Positions 36,083 to 44,413 of a stretch of 64,000 nt of DNA are shown here, in pieces; the first letter of the stretch is position 1; every line of letters begins with the position of its first letter. The DNA is from JAAEUB01 sp964550345 (GTDB lineage: Bacteria; Pseudomonadota; Alphaproteobacteria; Rhodobacterales; Rhodobacteraceae): NCBI GenBank assembly GCA_964550345.1, contig CAZJYZ010000013.1, positions 7,328 to 71,327 on the forward strand. The letters run 5' to 3'. The position numbers were made by a program, and so were the translations under genes. The notes under the pieces were generated by a model. The model was not told the DNA's origin, ran no database searches, and saw only the letters and a list, made by a program, of their open reading frames with translations.

Positions 36083-38025
36083 GCCCGCCCCCCACGTATC
36101 TGTGTGGGTTCAGCTGGTTCACGAAGATCGAGACTATCTTGGAGTTCGCGGATAGTGCTGCGTTGGGAGGATGGATAGGCGGACAGAGGTGGCAGGCCGC
36201 CATACATGGCCTGCAAAATGATGTCGCGCGCGATCGGAGCCGCTGCGACCGAGCCACCGCCACCATGTTCCACCACCACCGAGACCGCATAGCGCGGCGC
36301 GTCATGGGGCGCATAGCAGACAAAAAGCGCATGGTCGCGACGCTCCCAAGGCAGGTCTTCGTTTTTCGTCACCCCCGTGGCACGTTCGGCGGCGGTAATG
36401 TTGCGCACCTGTGAGGTGCCGGTTTTGCCAGCCATTCGTTTTCCCTCGGCAACGATGCGGGATGCTCCGGCAGTGGCGCGCTGGCCATAGACAACCTCGT
36501 ACATGCCCTGCTGAACGGCCTGTAGGTTTTCAGGGTTCAGGTCCAGTTTGGCGGGCTCTTCATAGGGTTCTTCGATGCCGTTGATGGTGCGCACCAAGCG
36601 TGGCACCACAGCCTTGCCCGAAGCCAGCCGCGCCGTCATCACCGCCAGTTGCAAAGGGGAGGTCAGGACAAAACCCTGCCCGATGCCAGCGTTCAGACTA
36701 TCGCCGATCACCCATTCGGCATTGCGCGCCTCAAGCTTCCACGCCTTGGTCGGGGTAAGCCCACGTGCAATGCCGGACAGGGGCAGGTCATGGCGCATCC
36801 CCAGCCCCAGCTTGTTCGCCATTTCGGTCATCTTCTCGATGCCGACGCGCTGCGCAAGTTCGTAATAATAGACGTCGCAACTTTCACGCAAAGAACGCAC
36901 CAGATCGACCTTGCCATGCCCGCCACGGCGCCAGCAATGGAAGCGGCGCCCGGCCAGTTCCGTGTAGCCGGTGCAGGTGATTTCTTCCTCCGTATCAATT
37001 ACGCCCATTTCCAGGGCCGCCAGTGTAACGACCATCTTATAGGTCGAACCGGGCGGGTAAGTGCCCTGCGCCGATTTGTTGGCTAGTGGGCGATAGGGGT
37101 CTTCCAGCAGCCCGTTGTAGTCGGCCACCGAAATGCCGTGAACAAATTTGTTGGGGTCGAAAGTAGGCGCAGAGCCCAGCGCCAGCACATCTCCGTTTTC
37201 GATATCCATCACCACAGCCGAGGCGCTTTCCCCCGCCAGTCGCGCCTGTACAAAGTTTTGCAGGCTCTGATCAACAGTCAGCTGCACCGAGGCGCCGGGC
37301 AGACCTTCCTGCCGGTCAAGCTCGCGCATTACCCGGCCAAGGGCGTTAACCTCGATCCGTCGGGTGCCCGCCGAACCGCGCAGTTGGCGTTCCAGCTTGG
37401 CCTCGACCCCGGATTTACCAATCTGAAAGCGGGGGATCTGTAGCAGAGGGTCATTGTCGTCGATGCGGCTGAGGTCATAATCACTGACTGGGCCGACATA
37501 GCCAAGGACATGGGCGAAATCACCATCGAACGGATAGATGCGCGACATGCCCACATCCGGTAGGATACCGGGCAAGGCTGGTGCATTGACAGCGACTTTC
37601 GCCACTTCTTCCCATGTGACCCGGTCGGCGATTGTTACCGGCACGAAAGGCGAGCGGCGGTCCATTTCCCGGATGGCTTGTGCGGTCTCGTCCGGGTCAA
37701 GCGTTACAACACGGGCAAGGCGGGCAATCGCCTCATCCACATCACCCGCGTCTTCGCGCACGATGACAATGCGATAGTTTTGTTCATTGCCTGCCAGCAA
37801 CACGCCGCGCTGGTCGAATATTAATCCTCGTGCCGGGGGCAAAAGGCGGATATTGATACGATTTTCATCGGCCAGCAGGCGAAACTGATCGGCCTGATCC
37901 ACCTGCAGGAATCGCATGCGGGCCCCCAAAGCACCGACCAGACCCAGCTGCAACCCGCCCACCAAAAGGGCACGGCGCGAAATGGTGCGCACGCTTTTAA
38001 ATTTATCCGCTGGGGACCGTTTCAA
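36079..38025 (-). CDS. mrdA: Penicillin-binding protein 2
   Basis: The 648-residue class B transpeptidase has an N-terminal membrane anchor (about residues 19-37), a pedestal domain, and a transpeptidase domain from about residue 260. Visible active-site motifs are PGSTYKM (Ser and Lys of SxxK), SCD (the SxN position, as in other PBP2) and KTGTSQ. It crosslinks side-wall peptidoglycan with RodA. It overlaps mreD and rodA by 4 bases each. Confidence 0.96.
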   Translation of the reverse strand: MKRSPADKFKSVRTISRRALLVGGLQLGLVGALGARMRFLQVDQADQFRLLADENRINIRLLPPARGLIFDQRGVLLAGNEQNYRIVIVREDAGDVDEAIARLARVVTLDPDETAQAIREMDRRSPFVPVTIADRVTWEEVAKVAVNAPALPGILPDVGMSRIYPFDGDFAHVLGYVGPVSDYDLSRIDDNDPLLQIPRFQIGKSGVEAKLERQLRGSAGTRRIEVNALGRVMRELDRQEGLPGASVQLTVDQSLQNFVQARLAGESASAVVMDIENGDVLALGSAPTFDPNKFVHGISVADYNGLLEDPYRPLANKSAQGTYPPGSTYKMVVTLAALEMGVIDTEEEITCTGYTELAGRRFHCWRRGGHGKVDLVRSLRESCDVYYYELAQRVGIEKMTEMANKLGLGMRHDLPLSGIARGLTPTKAWKLEARNAEWVIGDSLNAGIGQGFVLTSPLQLAVMTARLASGKAVVPRLVRTINGIEEPYEEPAKLDLNPENLQAVQQGMYEVVYGQRATAGASRIVAEGKRMAGKTGTSQVRNITAAERATGVTKNEDLPWERRDHALFVCYAPHDAPRYAVSVVVEHGGGGSVAAAPIARDIILQAMYGGLPPLSAYPSSQRSTIRELQDSLDLREPAEPTQIRGGRA

Positions 38026-38561
38026 AGCCCTTGCCTCAGCGCTTCTGCTTCGCCCGGTTGGGTACGCCGCACCCCAAGAATGTAGACCGAAAAAGCCACC
38101 ACAAGCGGATAGACACCCCAGGTCGCGATCAGACGTAAAACCTCTTTACCAAAGCTAACCTGCTCCACCATGAACAAGGCCAGCACCATACGCTGACCCA
38201 GCAGGATCATGCCCAGCACCGCCAGCACCAGCCCCCATTCAACAGCAAAGGGCAGATCGGTGGCCATGGCCCCGCGACGGCGCAGATATTCCAGCCCGAT
38301 CACCACTAAAGCAGCCCGCAGGCCCGGTGGGTTGAGTTGCAACATGTCGGTCATGAAAACTATGGCAGCAACAAGCAATACCGGTACGTATTCCGGTCGC
38401 CGCAGCACCCAGGCAAAGGCCAGTGCCAGCAAGAGGTCCGGCCCCGGCAGGCGGGAGGGATTAAACGACAAGGGCAGGATGAGGTAGAAGGTCAGCATCC
38501 CTGCAAGCACCAGAAAAACCAGACGGTACAACCAGATACGCAGGCTTTGCGGGTCGATCAT
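38022..38561 (-). CDS. mreD: Rod-shape protein MreD
   Basis: The 179-residue protein has about five or six membrane helices and no strong motifs, as usual for MreD. The call rests on its size, topology and its place between mreC and mrdA with 4-base overlaps on both sides. It bridges MreC and the membrane synthases of the elongasome. Confidence 0.9.
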   Translation of the reverse strand: MIDPQSLRIWLYRLVFLVLAGMLTFYLILPLSFNPSRLPGPDLLLALAFAWVLRRPEYVPVLLVAAIVFMTDMLQLNPPGLRAALVVIGLEYLRRRGAMATDLPFAVEWGLVLAVLGMILLGQRMVLALFMVEQVSFGKEVLRLIATWGVYPLVVAFSVYILGVRRTQPGEAEALRQGL

Positions 38562-39463
38562 TCACCCACCTCCCCAGCCCCTGTTTCAGGTACGACAACC
38601 GGGACGGCCAGCGGAGCGACCAGCGCCCCCGACGAGGTGATGCTTTCCTCAGGGTGGCTACGCAGAACGCGCAGGAACTCAAGCCGCTCATAATCGGCAG
38701 CAAGACGCACGCGCAGACGCCGGTCAACTTGAACCACCTGCCCCACCAGCAGCCCGGCGGGAAACAATCCACCATCCCCGGAAGAAACCACGCGGTCAGA
38801 GGGGCGCACCTGTGCAGGATCCTCTAAAAACTCAAGGAAAGGGGCAGACGTGTTGTTACCCGCCAGCAGCGCTGTTTGCCCCGAAGGCTGGATGGTAACC
38901 GGAATGGTAGAGTTTGAATCGGTCAGCAGGATCACCCGAGACGTCTGCTCGCCCACACCCGAGATGCGGCCCACAAGCCCCAGCCCATCCATGGCCGGCC
39001 AGCCGTCAATGACGCCATCACGCGCGCCCACGTTCAATATAACCGACTGTCGAAACGGCGAGCCGGTATCGGCCATCACAACGCCAGTGACGAAAGACAG
39101 GCGTGCATCCAGCCGTACATTGTTAAGGTCCAGCAGCTTGGCGTTTTCCTGTTCAAGCTGCAAGGCGGCCTCTTTCCAAGCCTTCATCTGCCGTAGTTCG
39201 CGACGAAGCTCCTGATTTTGCTCATACATCTGATTGTAGCTTTGGAAGTTTTCAAACATCCCGGCCAGTTTTGTTACCGGCACCAGCGCCCAGTCAAAGC
39301 TGGGCACGACCCGGTCGACCAATTGTGCGCGAAACCGTTCCACCCGCGGGCTGTCGATGCGCCACAGCAGGAAGGTCGCAAGCAAGAGCACCACCAAAAC
39401 TCCGATCAGGATACGCCGGACCGGGCGGGTATATTCTTCGCTTAAACTTTTTTCTCTTGCCAA
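38558..39463 (-). CDS. mreC: Rod-shape protein MreC
   Basis: The 301-residue protein has a basic N-terminus, one membrane helix (about residues 18-34), a coiled coil (about 70-110) and a periplasmic beta-rich part with GVIDGWPAMDGLGLVGRISG. MreC activates PBP2-RodA in the periplasm. It starts 51 bases after mreB and overlaps mreD by 4 bases. Confidence 0.94.
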   Translation of the reverse strand: MAREKSLSEEYTRPVRRILIGVLVVLLLATFLLWRIDSPRVERFRAQLVDRVVPSFDWALVPVTKLAGMFENFQSYNQMYEQNQELRRELRQMKAWKEAALQLEQENAKLLDLNNVRLDARLSFVTGVVMADTGSPFRQSVILNVGARDGVIDGWPAMDGLGLVGRISGVGEQTSRVILLTDSNSTIPVTIQPSGQTALLAGNNTSAPFLEFLEDPAQVRPSDRVVSSGDGGLFPAGLLVGQVVQVDRRLRVRLAADYERLEFLRVLRSHPEESITSSGALVAPLAVPVVVPETGAGEVGE

Positions 39464-39514
39464 AATGGCCCCCGCTGTGGCCCCCGCTACCGGGTCAGGT
39501 CCATCTGCATGCGT

Positions 39515-40552
39515 TTAACTGTCGTAGTCGATAACGTGGCGTAGTTGTTTTTCATACTCAAGCGCCTTGCCGGTGCCCAACGCAACACAATGAAGTGACT
39601 CGTCAGCCACCGAAATGGCCAGCCCGGTCTGTTCACGAAGGGCAAGGTCAAGTTCGCCCAACAGCGCACCGCCACCGGTCAGCATGACGCCGCGGTCAAC
39701 GATATCGGCGGCCAGATCCGGCGGGGTTGCTTCAAGTGCGGTCATTACCGCCTCACAAATCTGCTGTACGGGTTCGGCCAGTGCCTCGGCAACCTGTGCC
39801 TGGGTAATCTCGATTTCCTTGGGAATGCCGCTAAGCAGATCGCGCCCGCGGATTGTCATCGCCATGCCACGCCCGTCATCGGGCATGCGCGCAGTACCGA
39901 TTGTGGTTTTCACGCGCTCGGCCGAGGTTTCCCCCACCAGCAGGTTTTGTTGACGGCGCAGGTAATTGACGATGGCTTCGTCCATGCGGTCACCACCAAC
40001 ACGCACGGATCGCGCGTAAACGATGTCGCCAAGGCTGAGCACCGCCACCTCGGTGGTACCACCGCCGATATCGACAACCATGTTGCCGGTCGGGTCGGTA
40101 ATGGGCATGCCCGCCCCGATGGCCGCCGCAATCGGCTCGGCAATCAACCCGGCGCGGCGCGCGCCTGCGGACAGCACCGACTGACGAATGGCGCGTTTTT
40201 CCACTGGGGTAGCGCCGTGGGGCACGCAGACGATGATTTTGGGTTTTGAAAGCGTTGTGCGCTTGTGCACTTTGCGTATGAAATGTTTGATCATTTCCTC
40301 GGCCGTATCAAAGTCGGCAATAACGCCTTCGCGCATGGGCCGGATCGCTTCGATCGATCCGGGGGTGCGCCCCAGCATCAGCTTGGCATCTTCGCCAACC
40401 GCCAGCACTTTCTTGATGCCGTCCTTTACATGATAAGCAACCACCGAAGGCTCGTTTAGAATAACGCCGCGACCTTTGACATAGACAAGCGTATTCGCCG
40501 TGCCCAGATCGATCGCCATATCCGACGTAAAGAGCCCCGCGATATTCCACAT
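39515..40552 (-). CDS. mreB: Actin-like rod-shape protein MreB
   Basis: The 345-residue actin-fold ATPase has the phosphate motifs DLGTANTLVY (about residue 17) and DIGGGTTEVAVLSLG (about residue 165), and the adenosine motif LTGGGALLGELD near residue 290. MreB filaments on the inner membrane steer side-wall synthesis. It is the first gene of mreB-mreC-mreD-mrdA-rodA-ghrA. The start at 40552 gives the usual hydrophobic N-terminal residues that bind the membrane. Confidence 0.97.
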   Translation of the reverse strand: MWNIAGLFTSDMAIDLGTANTLVYVKGRGVILNEPSVVAYHVKDGIKKVLAVGEDAKLMLGRTPGSIEAIRPMREGVIADFDTAEEMIKHFIRKVHKRTTLSKPKIIVCVPHGATPVEKRAIRQSVLSAGARRAGLIAEPIAAAIGAGMPITDPTGNMVVDIGGGTTEVAVLSLGDIVYARSVRVGGDRMDEAIVNYLRRQQNLLVGETSAERVKTTIGTARMPDDGRGMAMTIRGRDLLSGIPKEIEITQAQVAEALAEPVQQICEAVMTALEATPPDLAADIVDRGVMLTGGGALLGELDLALREQTGLAISVADESLHCVALGTGKALEYEKQLRHVIDYDS

Positions 40553-40616
40553 ACGCCTAAATTCCCGTTCTCAATAAGCAGCAAAACCCGCGACTCTTAC
40601 CGTCGCAGGCTCAAGC

Positions 40617-40646
40617 TTTATAGGCAGCAGCAGCACTGGCGGTAAA
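40617..40646 (-). promoter_or_regulatory. Candidate mreB promoter
   Basis: On the minus strand TTTACC and TATAAA are 18 bases apart, which would give a leader of about 58 bases before the mreB ATG. The minus 35 box is weak. Confidence 0.35.
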
Positions 40647-40833
40647 GGGGCAAAGGCGCAGCGCCAAGCACCTTTTCGCCGAACTTTGGCACTATCGGGT
40701 AGGTTTTGCGCTGGGTGAAACGCAAAAATTGTTCGATTTGTGAAACCAACTGACCATATTGGGGCAGTCTGGTGCCAGAATAGTTCGATTTTCAAAATAT
40801 CAGAGGAAACCGGTGTCCATAACCGGCACTCTG

Positions 40834-40853
40834 AAAAAACCCTTTCGTAAGGG
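40834..40853 (-). terminator. Intrinsic terminator between leuA and mreB
   Basis: On the minus strand CCCTT-ACGA-AAGGG, extended by two weaker pairs, is followed by six T residues. It ends a transcript about 280 bases before mreB, so mreB is not simply read through from leuA. Confidence 0.65.
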
Positions 40854-41085
40854 CTGATTTTCACTCCCTTTTGCGGCCATATATTTCTTTAGGACAGACA
40901 CGCGCCCTTTCAAACAGCCTTGAGTCAGGACGGAACCCACCCATGTTCGCCTAGAGGCTCCATAGGTGAACCGGGTTTTGGCACTGGTTCTACAGGCCGG
41001 GGAATGGTCCCGGTCTACCTTGCCATACCGGGATCTACGCCCGCAACGACTCCACCGCAAAAGGCTATGCCCTTAGGCGGTGGAG
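40854..41085 (-). ncRNA. Candidate structured RNA or long leuA 3' region
   Basis: The 557-base gap between mreB and leuA has no convincing gene; an 86-codon frame at 40800-41060 lacks any family character. On the minus strand it holds a strong hairpin (CCACCGC/GCGGTGG at about 41051-41084, with an inner AAGG/CCTT stem). A second long hairpin lies at about 40936-40977, pairing an AACCC...ACCTATG arm with CATGGGTGGGTT. The intrinsic terminator at 40834-40853 follows. A TATATA box lies just before the first hairpin. This could be a separate small RNA of about 250 bases or a processed leuA 3' end. I could not match it to 6S, tmRNA, SRP RNA or RNase P RNA. Confidence 0.35.
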
Positions 41086-41109
41086 CGTATATACCCGAAA
41101 AAAAGCACC

Positions 41110-42654
41110 TTAAACCGCCGCTGGTTTGGTCTTTTCGCGGCGTACCAGAAGGTTGTTCAGAGCATTCACATAGGCCTTGGCCGAAGCGACGACCGTGTCA
41201 GTATCCGAACTTTGACCGGTGACAATCTTGCCGTCTTCCTCCAAACGCACAGATACCGTGGCCTGGGCATCGGTGCCTTCGGTAACGGCGTGCACCTGAT
41301 AGAGCTGCAGGCTTGCATCGTGATCAAACAATGCCTTGATGGCGTTGAAGGTTGCATCGACCGGGCCATCACCTTTGCGCGTTACCTGATGGTCGACCCC
41401 GTCAATTTCCAGCGTCAGATCTGCCGATTGCGGTGCCTCGGTGCCACATATCACCCGCAGGAATTTTACCTTGATCCGGTCATTCGCCGCATCGGTGCCA
41501 TCCCCCATCAGGGCAATCAGGTCTTCGTCGAAGACCTCTTTCTTGCGGTCGGCCAGCTCTTTAAAGCGCACAAAAACGTCTTTGAGCTGATTGTCGGCCA
41601 GATCATAGCCGAGATCGCCCAGTTTAGCCTTGAGGGCTGCACGCCCCGAATGTTTACCCATCACCAGCGAGGTTTCAGACAAGCCGATATCTTCGGGGCG
41701 CATGATCTCAAAGTTTTCCGGGTTTTTCAGCATGCCATCCTGATGGATGCCGCTTTCATGGGCAAAAGCATTCTTGCCGACAATGGCCTTGTTGAACTGT
41801 ACGGCAAAGCCGGAAACCTGCGCCACCCGGCGACTAAGGCCGATTATCTTGGTAGTGTCGATGTCAGTTTTCCATGGCATGATGTCATGGCGCACCTTCA
41901 GGGCCATCACAACCTCTTCCAGCGCCGTGTTGCCTGCGCGTTCGCCTAAGCCGTTGATAGTACATTCAATCTGGCGAGCACCAGCCTCGACCGCCGCCAG
42001 AGAATTGGCGGTCGCCATGCCAAGGTCGTTATGACAATGGGTGGCGAAGGTGATTTCATCGGCACCGGGCACCTTTTCAAGCAACATGGCGATCAGGTCG
42101 GCACTTTCACGCGGGGCGGTATAGCCAACCGTATCTGGAATATTGATTGTGGTGGCACCAGCCTTGATAGCAATCTCGATCACACGGCACAGGTAGTCAT
42201 GCTCGGTCCGGGTTGCATCCATCGGCGACCATTGAACATTGTCGGTCAGGTTGCGCGCATGGCTGACCGTTTCGTGGATCAGATCGGCCATTTCATCCTT
42301 GGTCAGGTTGGGAATGGCGCGGTGCAGTGGCGAAGTGCCGATAAAAGTGTGAATGCGCGGGCGGGCGGCATGCTGTACGGCTTCCCACGCACGGTCTATA
42401 TCTTTGAAATTGGCACGGGAGAGCCCGCAGATAACAGAGTTTTTTGAGCGCCGCGCGATCTCGGACACAGCCTCAAAATCACCCTCAGAGGCGATGGGGA
42501 AGCCGGCCTCGATAATGTCGACGCCCATATCGTCAAGCATCTCGGCTATTTCAAGCTTCTCATCATGGGTCATGGTTGCGCCCGGGCTTTGCTCGCCATC
42601 GCGCAACGTGGTGTCAAAGATCAATACGTGATCGGAAGTCGCTGGGTTTGTCAT
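41110..42654 (-). CDS. leuA: 2-isopropylmalate synthase
   Basis: The 514-residue enzyme has an HMGL-like TIM barrel with FDTTLRDGEQSPGATM near the N-terminus and the metal-binding HCHNDLGMA segment near residue 205, then a C-terminal allosteric domain (about residues 390-510) that binds leucine. It condenses acetyl-CoA with 2-ketoisovalerate, the first step of leucine synthesis. It is preceded by a leucine-rich leader peptide, so it is probably regulated by leucyl-tRNA supply as well as by feedback. Confidence 0.97.
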   Translation of the reverse strand: MTNPATSDHVLIFDTTLRDGEQSPGATMTHDEKLEIAEMLDDMGVDIIEAGFPIASEGDFEAVSEIARRSKNSVICGLSRANFKDIDRAWEAVQHAARPRIHTFIGTSPLHRAIPNLTKDEMADLIHETVSHARNLTDNVQWSPMDATRTEHDYLCRVIEIAIKAGATTINIPDTVGYTAPRESADLIAMLLEKVPGADEITFATHCHNDLGMATANSLAAVEAGARQIECTINGLGERAGNTALEEVVMALKVRHDIMPWKTDIDTTKIIGLSRRVAQVSGFAVQFNKAIVGKNAFAHESGIHQDGMLKNPENFEIMRPEDIGLSETSLVMGKHSGRAALKAKLGDLGYDLADNQLKDVFVRFKELADRKKEVFDEDLIALMGDGTDAANDRIKVKFLRVICGTEAPQSADLTLEIDGVDHQVTRKGDGPVDATFNAIKALFDHDASLQLYQVHAVTEGTDAQATVSVRLEEDGKIVTGQSSDTDTVVASAKAYVNALNNLLVRREKTKPAAV

Positions 42655-42708
42655 CGGAATATCTTTCTTACATCTTAGCTTTTGGATTTTTTTGGCGCCC
42701 GGGCTTCC

Positions 42709-42742
42709 TCTGAGCGGTCGCGCCAGAAGGCACGCTCAGAGG
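42709..42742 (-). promoter_or_regulatory. Leader hairpin of leuA
   Basis: A perfect 10-bp stem CCTCTGAGCG/CGCTCAGAGG with a 14-base loop contains the stop codon of the leader peptide in its first arm. A competing GGCGC/GCGCC pairing lies just downstream. The sequence after it (seven A, not T, on the transcript) is not an intrinsic terminator, so the readout may be translational or Rho-linked. Confidence 0.6.
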
Positions 42743-42819
42743 CGGCTAAGAAGAAGCAATGCACATAGGCCCGCGAAACGCGGTGCAGGGTAGGACGATA
42801 TGTGTGCGTTTTGTGCCAT
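42736..42819 (-). CDS. leuL: leuA leader peptide
   Basis: A 27-residue frame starts with ATG upstream of leuA and ends in LCALLLLSRL before TGA, with six leucines in its last ten codons, four of them consecutive. This is the hallmark of a leucine attenuator. No Shine-Dalgarno sequence precedes the ATG; instead a TATAGT minus 10 box lies 6 bases upstream, so transcription should begin at or beside the ATG. Leaderless leader peptides of this kind are known for trpL in Rhizobiales. Ribosome stalling at the Leu codons would change pairing of the hairpin that covers the stop codon. Confidence 0.75.
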   Translation of the reverse strand: MAQNAHISSYPAPRFAGLCALLLLSRL

Positions 42820-42825
42820 GGCGCG

Positions 42826-42853
42826 ACTATAGGGAAAGTCGGGCGGAGTTAAA
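42826..42853 (-). promoter_or_regulatory. leuL-leuA promoter
   Basis: TATAGT lies at 42826-42831 on the minus strand with a weak TTTAAC minus 35 box 16 bases upstream. The A of the leader ATG is the seventh base after the minus 10 box, consistent with a leaderless start. Confidence 0.5.
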
Positions 42854-42922
42854 GAGAAAAGTTTTGACCGGGTATTTTCAGGCGGAGAGGAAGCGTTTTT
42901 GAGTGGTAAAACCAAAATACCA

Positions 42923-42978
42923 AATACTGGAATACTGGAATACTGGAATACTGGAATACTGGAATACTGGAATACTGG
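42923..42978. repeat. Seven perfect 8-bp tandem repeats
   Basis: Seven identical copies of AATACTGG follow one another in the gap between the leuA leader and the aminotransferase gene. The copies are perfect, so the array is probably variable in length between strains. It lies upstream of the leuL promoter and downstream of the aminotransferase stop region, outside any frame I would call a gene. Confidence 0.95.
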
Positions 42979-43087
42979 AAAGGATGCTCAAACCGCGGTC
43001 AAGCCACTAACAAACTGCCGTTTTCCTCTTTAAAATAACCATAAACCGGGCCGAAAATGCATATATGCTCGTCCAAATATTCCGGTC

Positions 43088-44413
43088 TTATTCAGCAAGT
43101 ACCGTTTCGATAGCCCCGGATAATTTACCTACTACTTCATCGATCTGGGCGTCCTCCATAATAAAGGGCGGGGCCAGCAGGATGTGATCACCAATGCGGC
43201 CATCCCTTGTGCCGCCCATCGGATAACAAACCAGCCCAGCTTCAAACGCAGCTTTTTTAACCTTACCGGCAACACCACGAACCGGATCAAATGGTTGTTT
43301 GGAACCCCGGTCCTCGACCAATTCTACCCCTTGGAACAACCCACGCCCACGTATGTCGCCGACATGTTCATGCTGACCCAACGCCGATACCAACGCCGCG
43401 TTTAGTTTATCCCCCATCTGACGCACCCGGGGGATCAAGCCGCGATCAAGAATGGCACGAACCACAGCCAGCCCTGCCGCTGCTGCCACCGGGTGGCCGA
43501 CATAGGTATGGCCATGCTGAAAGAAGCCGCTTCCGGCTTCAATAGCACCGTATATTTTACCCGAACACAACATCGCACCAATTGGCTGGTATCCAGCCCC
43601 TAAGCCTTTGGCAATACATAGGATATCCGGAGATATCCCATCAGCGCTACAGGCAAAAAGGTGGCCGGTCCTGCCCATACCGCACATGACTTCATCAAGG
43701 ATCAAAAGCACACCGTGATTGTCGCAGATTTCGCGGATGCGTTTGAAATACCCTTCAACCGCCGGAACCGCTCCAAGAGTTGCGCCAACGACGGGCTCGG
43801 CCATGAAGGCCATGACAGAGCCCTCGCCAAGGCGTAGGATTTCATCCTCAAGCTCCTGCGCAACCCTCTGGCCGTAATCCCACGCACTTTCGGCGTCACC
43901 GCGAAACGCGTATTCGTAGCAGGGCGAGATATGGCTGACGTCAATCAGCAGCGGCGCAAATTGTTCTCGCCGCCAGGCATTGCCCCCTGCCGCCAGCACC
44001 CCCAACGTATTACCGTGGTAGCTTTGGCGCCGGGCAATCACATGGCGCCGGTCCGGTTCACCGCGTTCGATATGGTATTGCCGGGCGAGCTTCAGCGCTG
44101 CTTCCGTTGCCTCGGACCCGCCGGAAACAAGGTAAACCCTCTCAAGCCCCTCCGGCGCGTGTTCGATCAGCAGATCCGCCAGCTCTTCGGCCGGTTCAGA
44201 GGTGAAAAACCCGGTATGGGCGAACGCAAGCTGATCAAGCTGGGCCTTGATCGCCGCGGTAATCTCGCCATCTCCATGGCCAAGACAGGAAACAGCCGCC
44301 CCGCCGGAGCCATCGAAATAACGCTTGCCGTCCGCGTCAATCAGGTAACACCCTTCCCCCCCTACAGCGACGGGGTGATTGACTTTGGTGTGACGGGGGA
44401 AAATATGGCTCAT
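43088..44413 (-). CDS. Class III aminotransferase
   Basis: The 441-residue PLP enzyme has the class III features: LILDEVMCGMGRTG near residue 240, the PLP lysine in IAKGLGAGYQPIGAML near residue 270, and HGHTYVGHPVAAAAG near residue 300. Such enzymes transfer omega- or beta-amino groups. Its gene overlaps that of a BKACE-family enzyme by 4 bases, so the amino donor is probably an intermediate of the same pathway, such as a beta- or gamma-amino acid. The precise substrate is not readable. Confidence 0.85.
   Translation of the reverse strand: MSHIFPRHTKVNHPVAVGGEGCYLIDADGKRYFDGSGGAAVSCLGHGDGEITAAIKAQLDQLAFAHTGFFTSEPAEELADLLIEHAPEGLERVYLVSGGSEATEAALKLARQYHIERGEPDRRHVIARRQSYHGNTLGVLAAGGNAWRREQFAPLLIDVSHISPCYEYAFRGDAESAWDYGQRVAQELEDEILRLGEGSVMAFMAEPVVGATLGAVPAVEGYFKRIREICDNHGVLLILDEVMCGMGRTGHLFACSADGISPDILCIAKGLGAGYQPIGAMLCSGKIYGAIEAGSGFFQHGHTYVGHPVAAAAGLAVVRAILDRGLIPRVRQMGDKLNAALVSALGQHEHVGDIRGRGLFQGVELVEDRGSKQPFDPVRGVAGKVKKAAFEAGLVCYPMGGTRDGRIGDHILLAPPFIMEDAQIDEVVGKLSGAIETVLAE

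Noticed and set aside
40800..41060. 86-codon frame on the minus strand between leuA and mreB
   Set aside because: Arg/Ser-rich product without family character, no ribosome site, and it covers strong hairpins and a terminator that better explain the region.
40854..41085. 6S RNA, tmRNA, SRP RNA or RNase P RNA
   Set aside because: I looked for the conserved segments of each by eye and saw none; the region is left as an unassigned candidate.
42660..42708. Intrinsic terminator in the leuA leader
   Set aside because: On the leuA transcript the GC-rich segment is followed by A residues, not T, so a classic attenuator terminator is not supported.
42923..42978. Possible CRISPR-like array
   Set aside because: The units are 8 bases with no spacers, so it is a simple tandem repeat.
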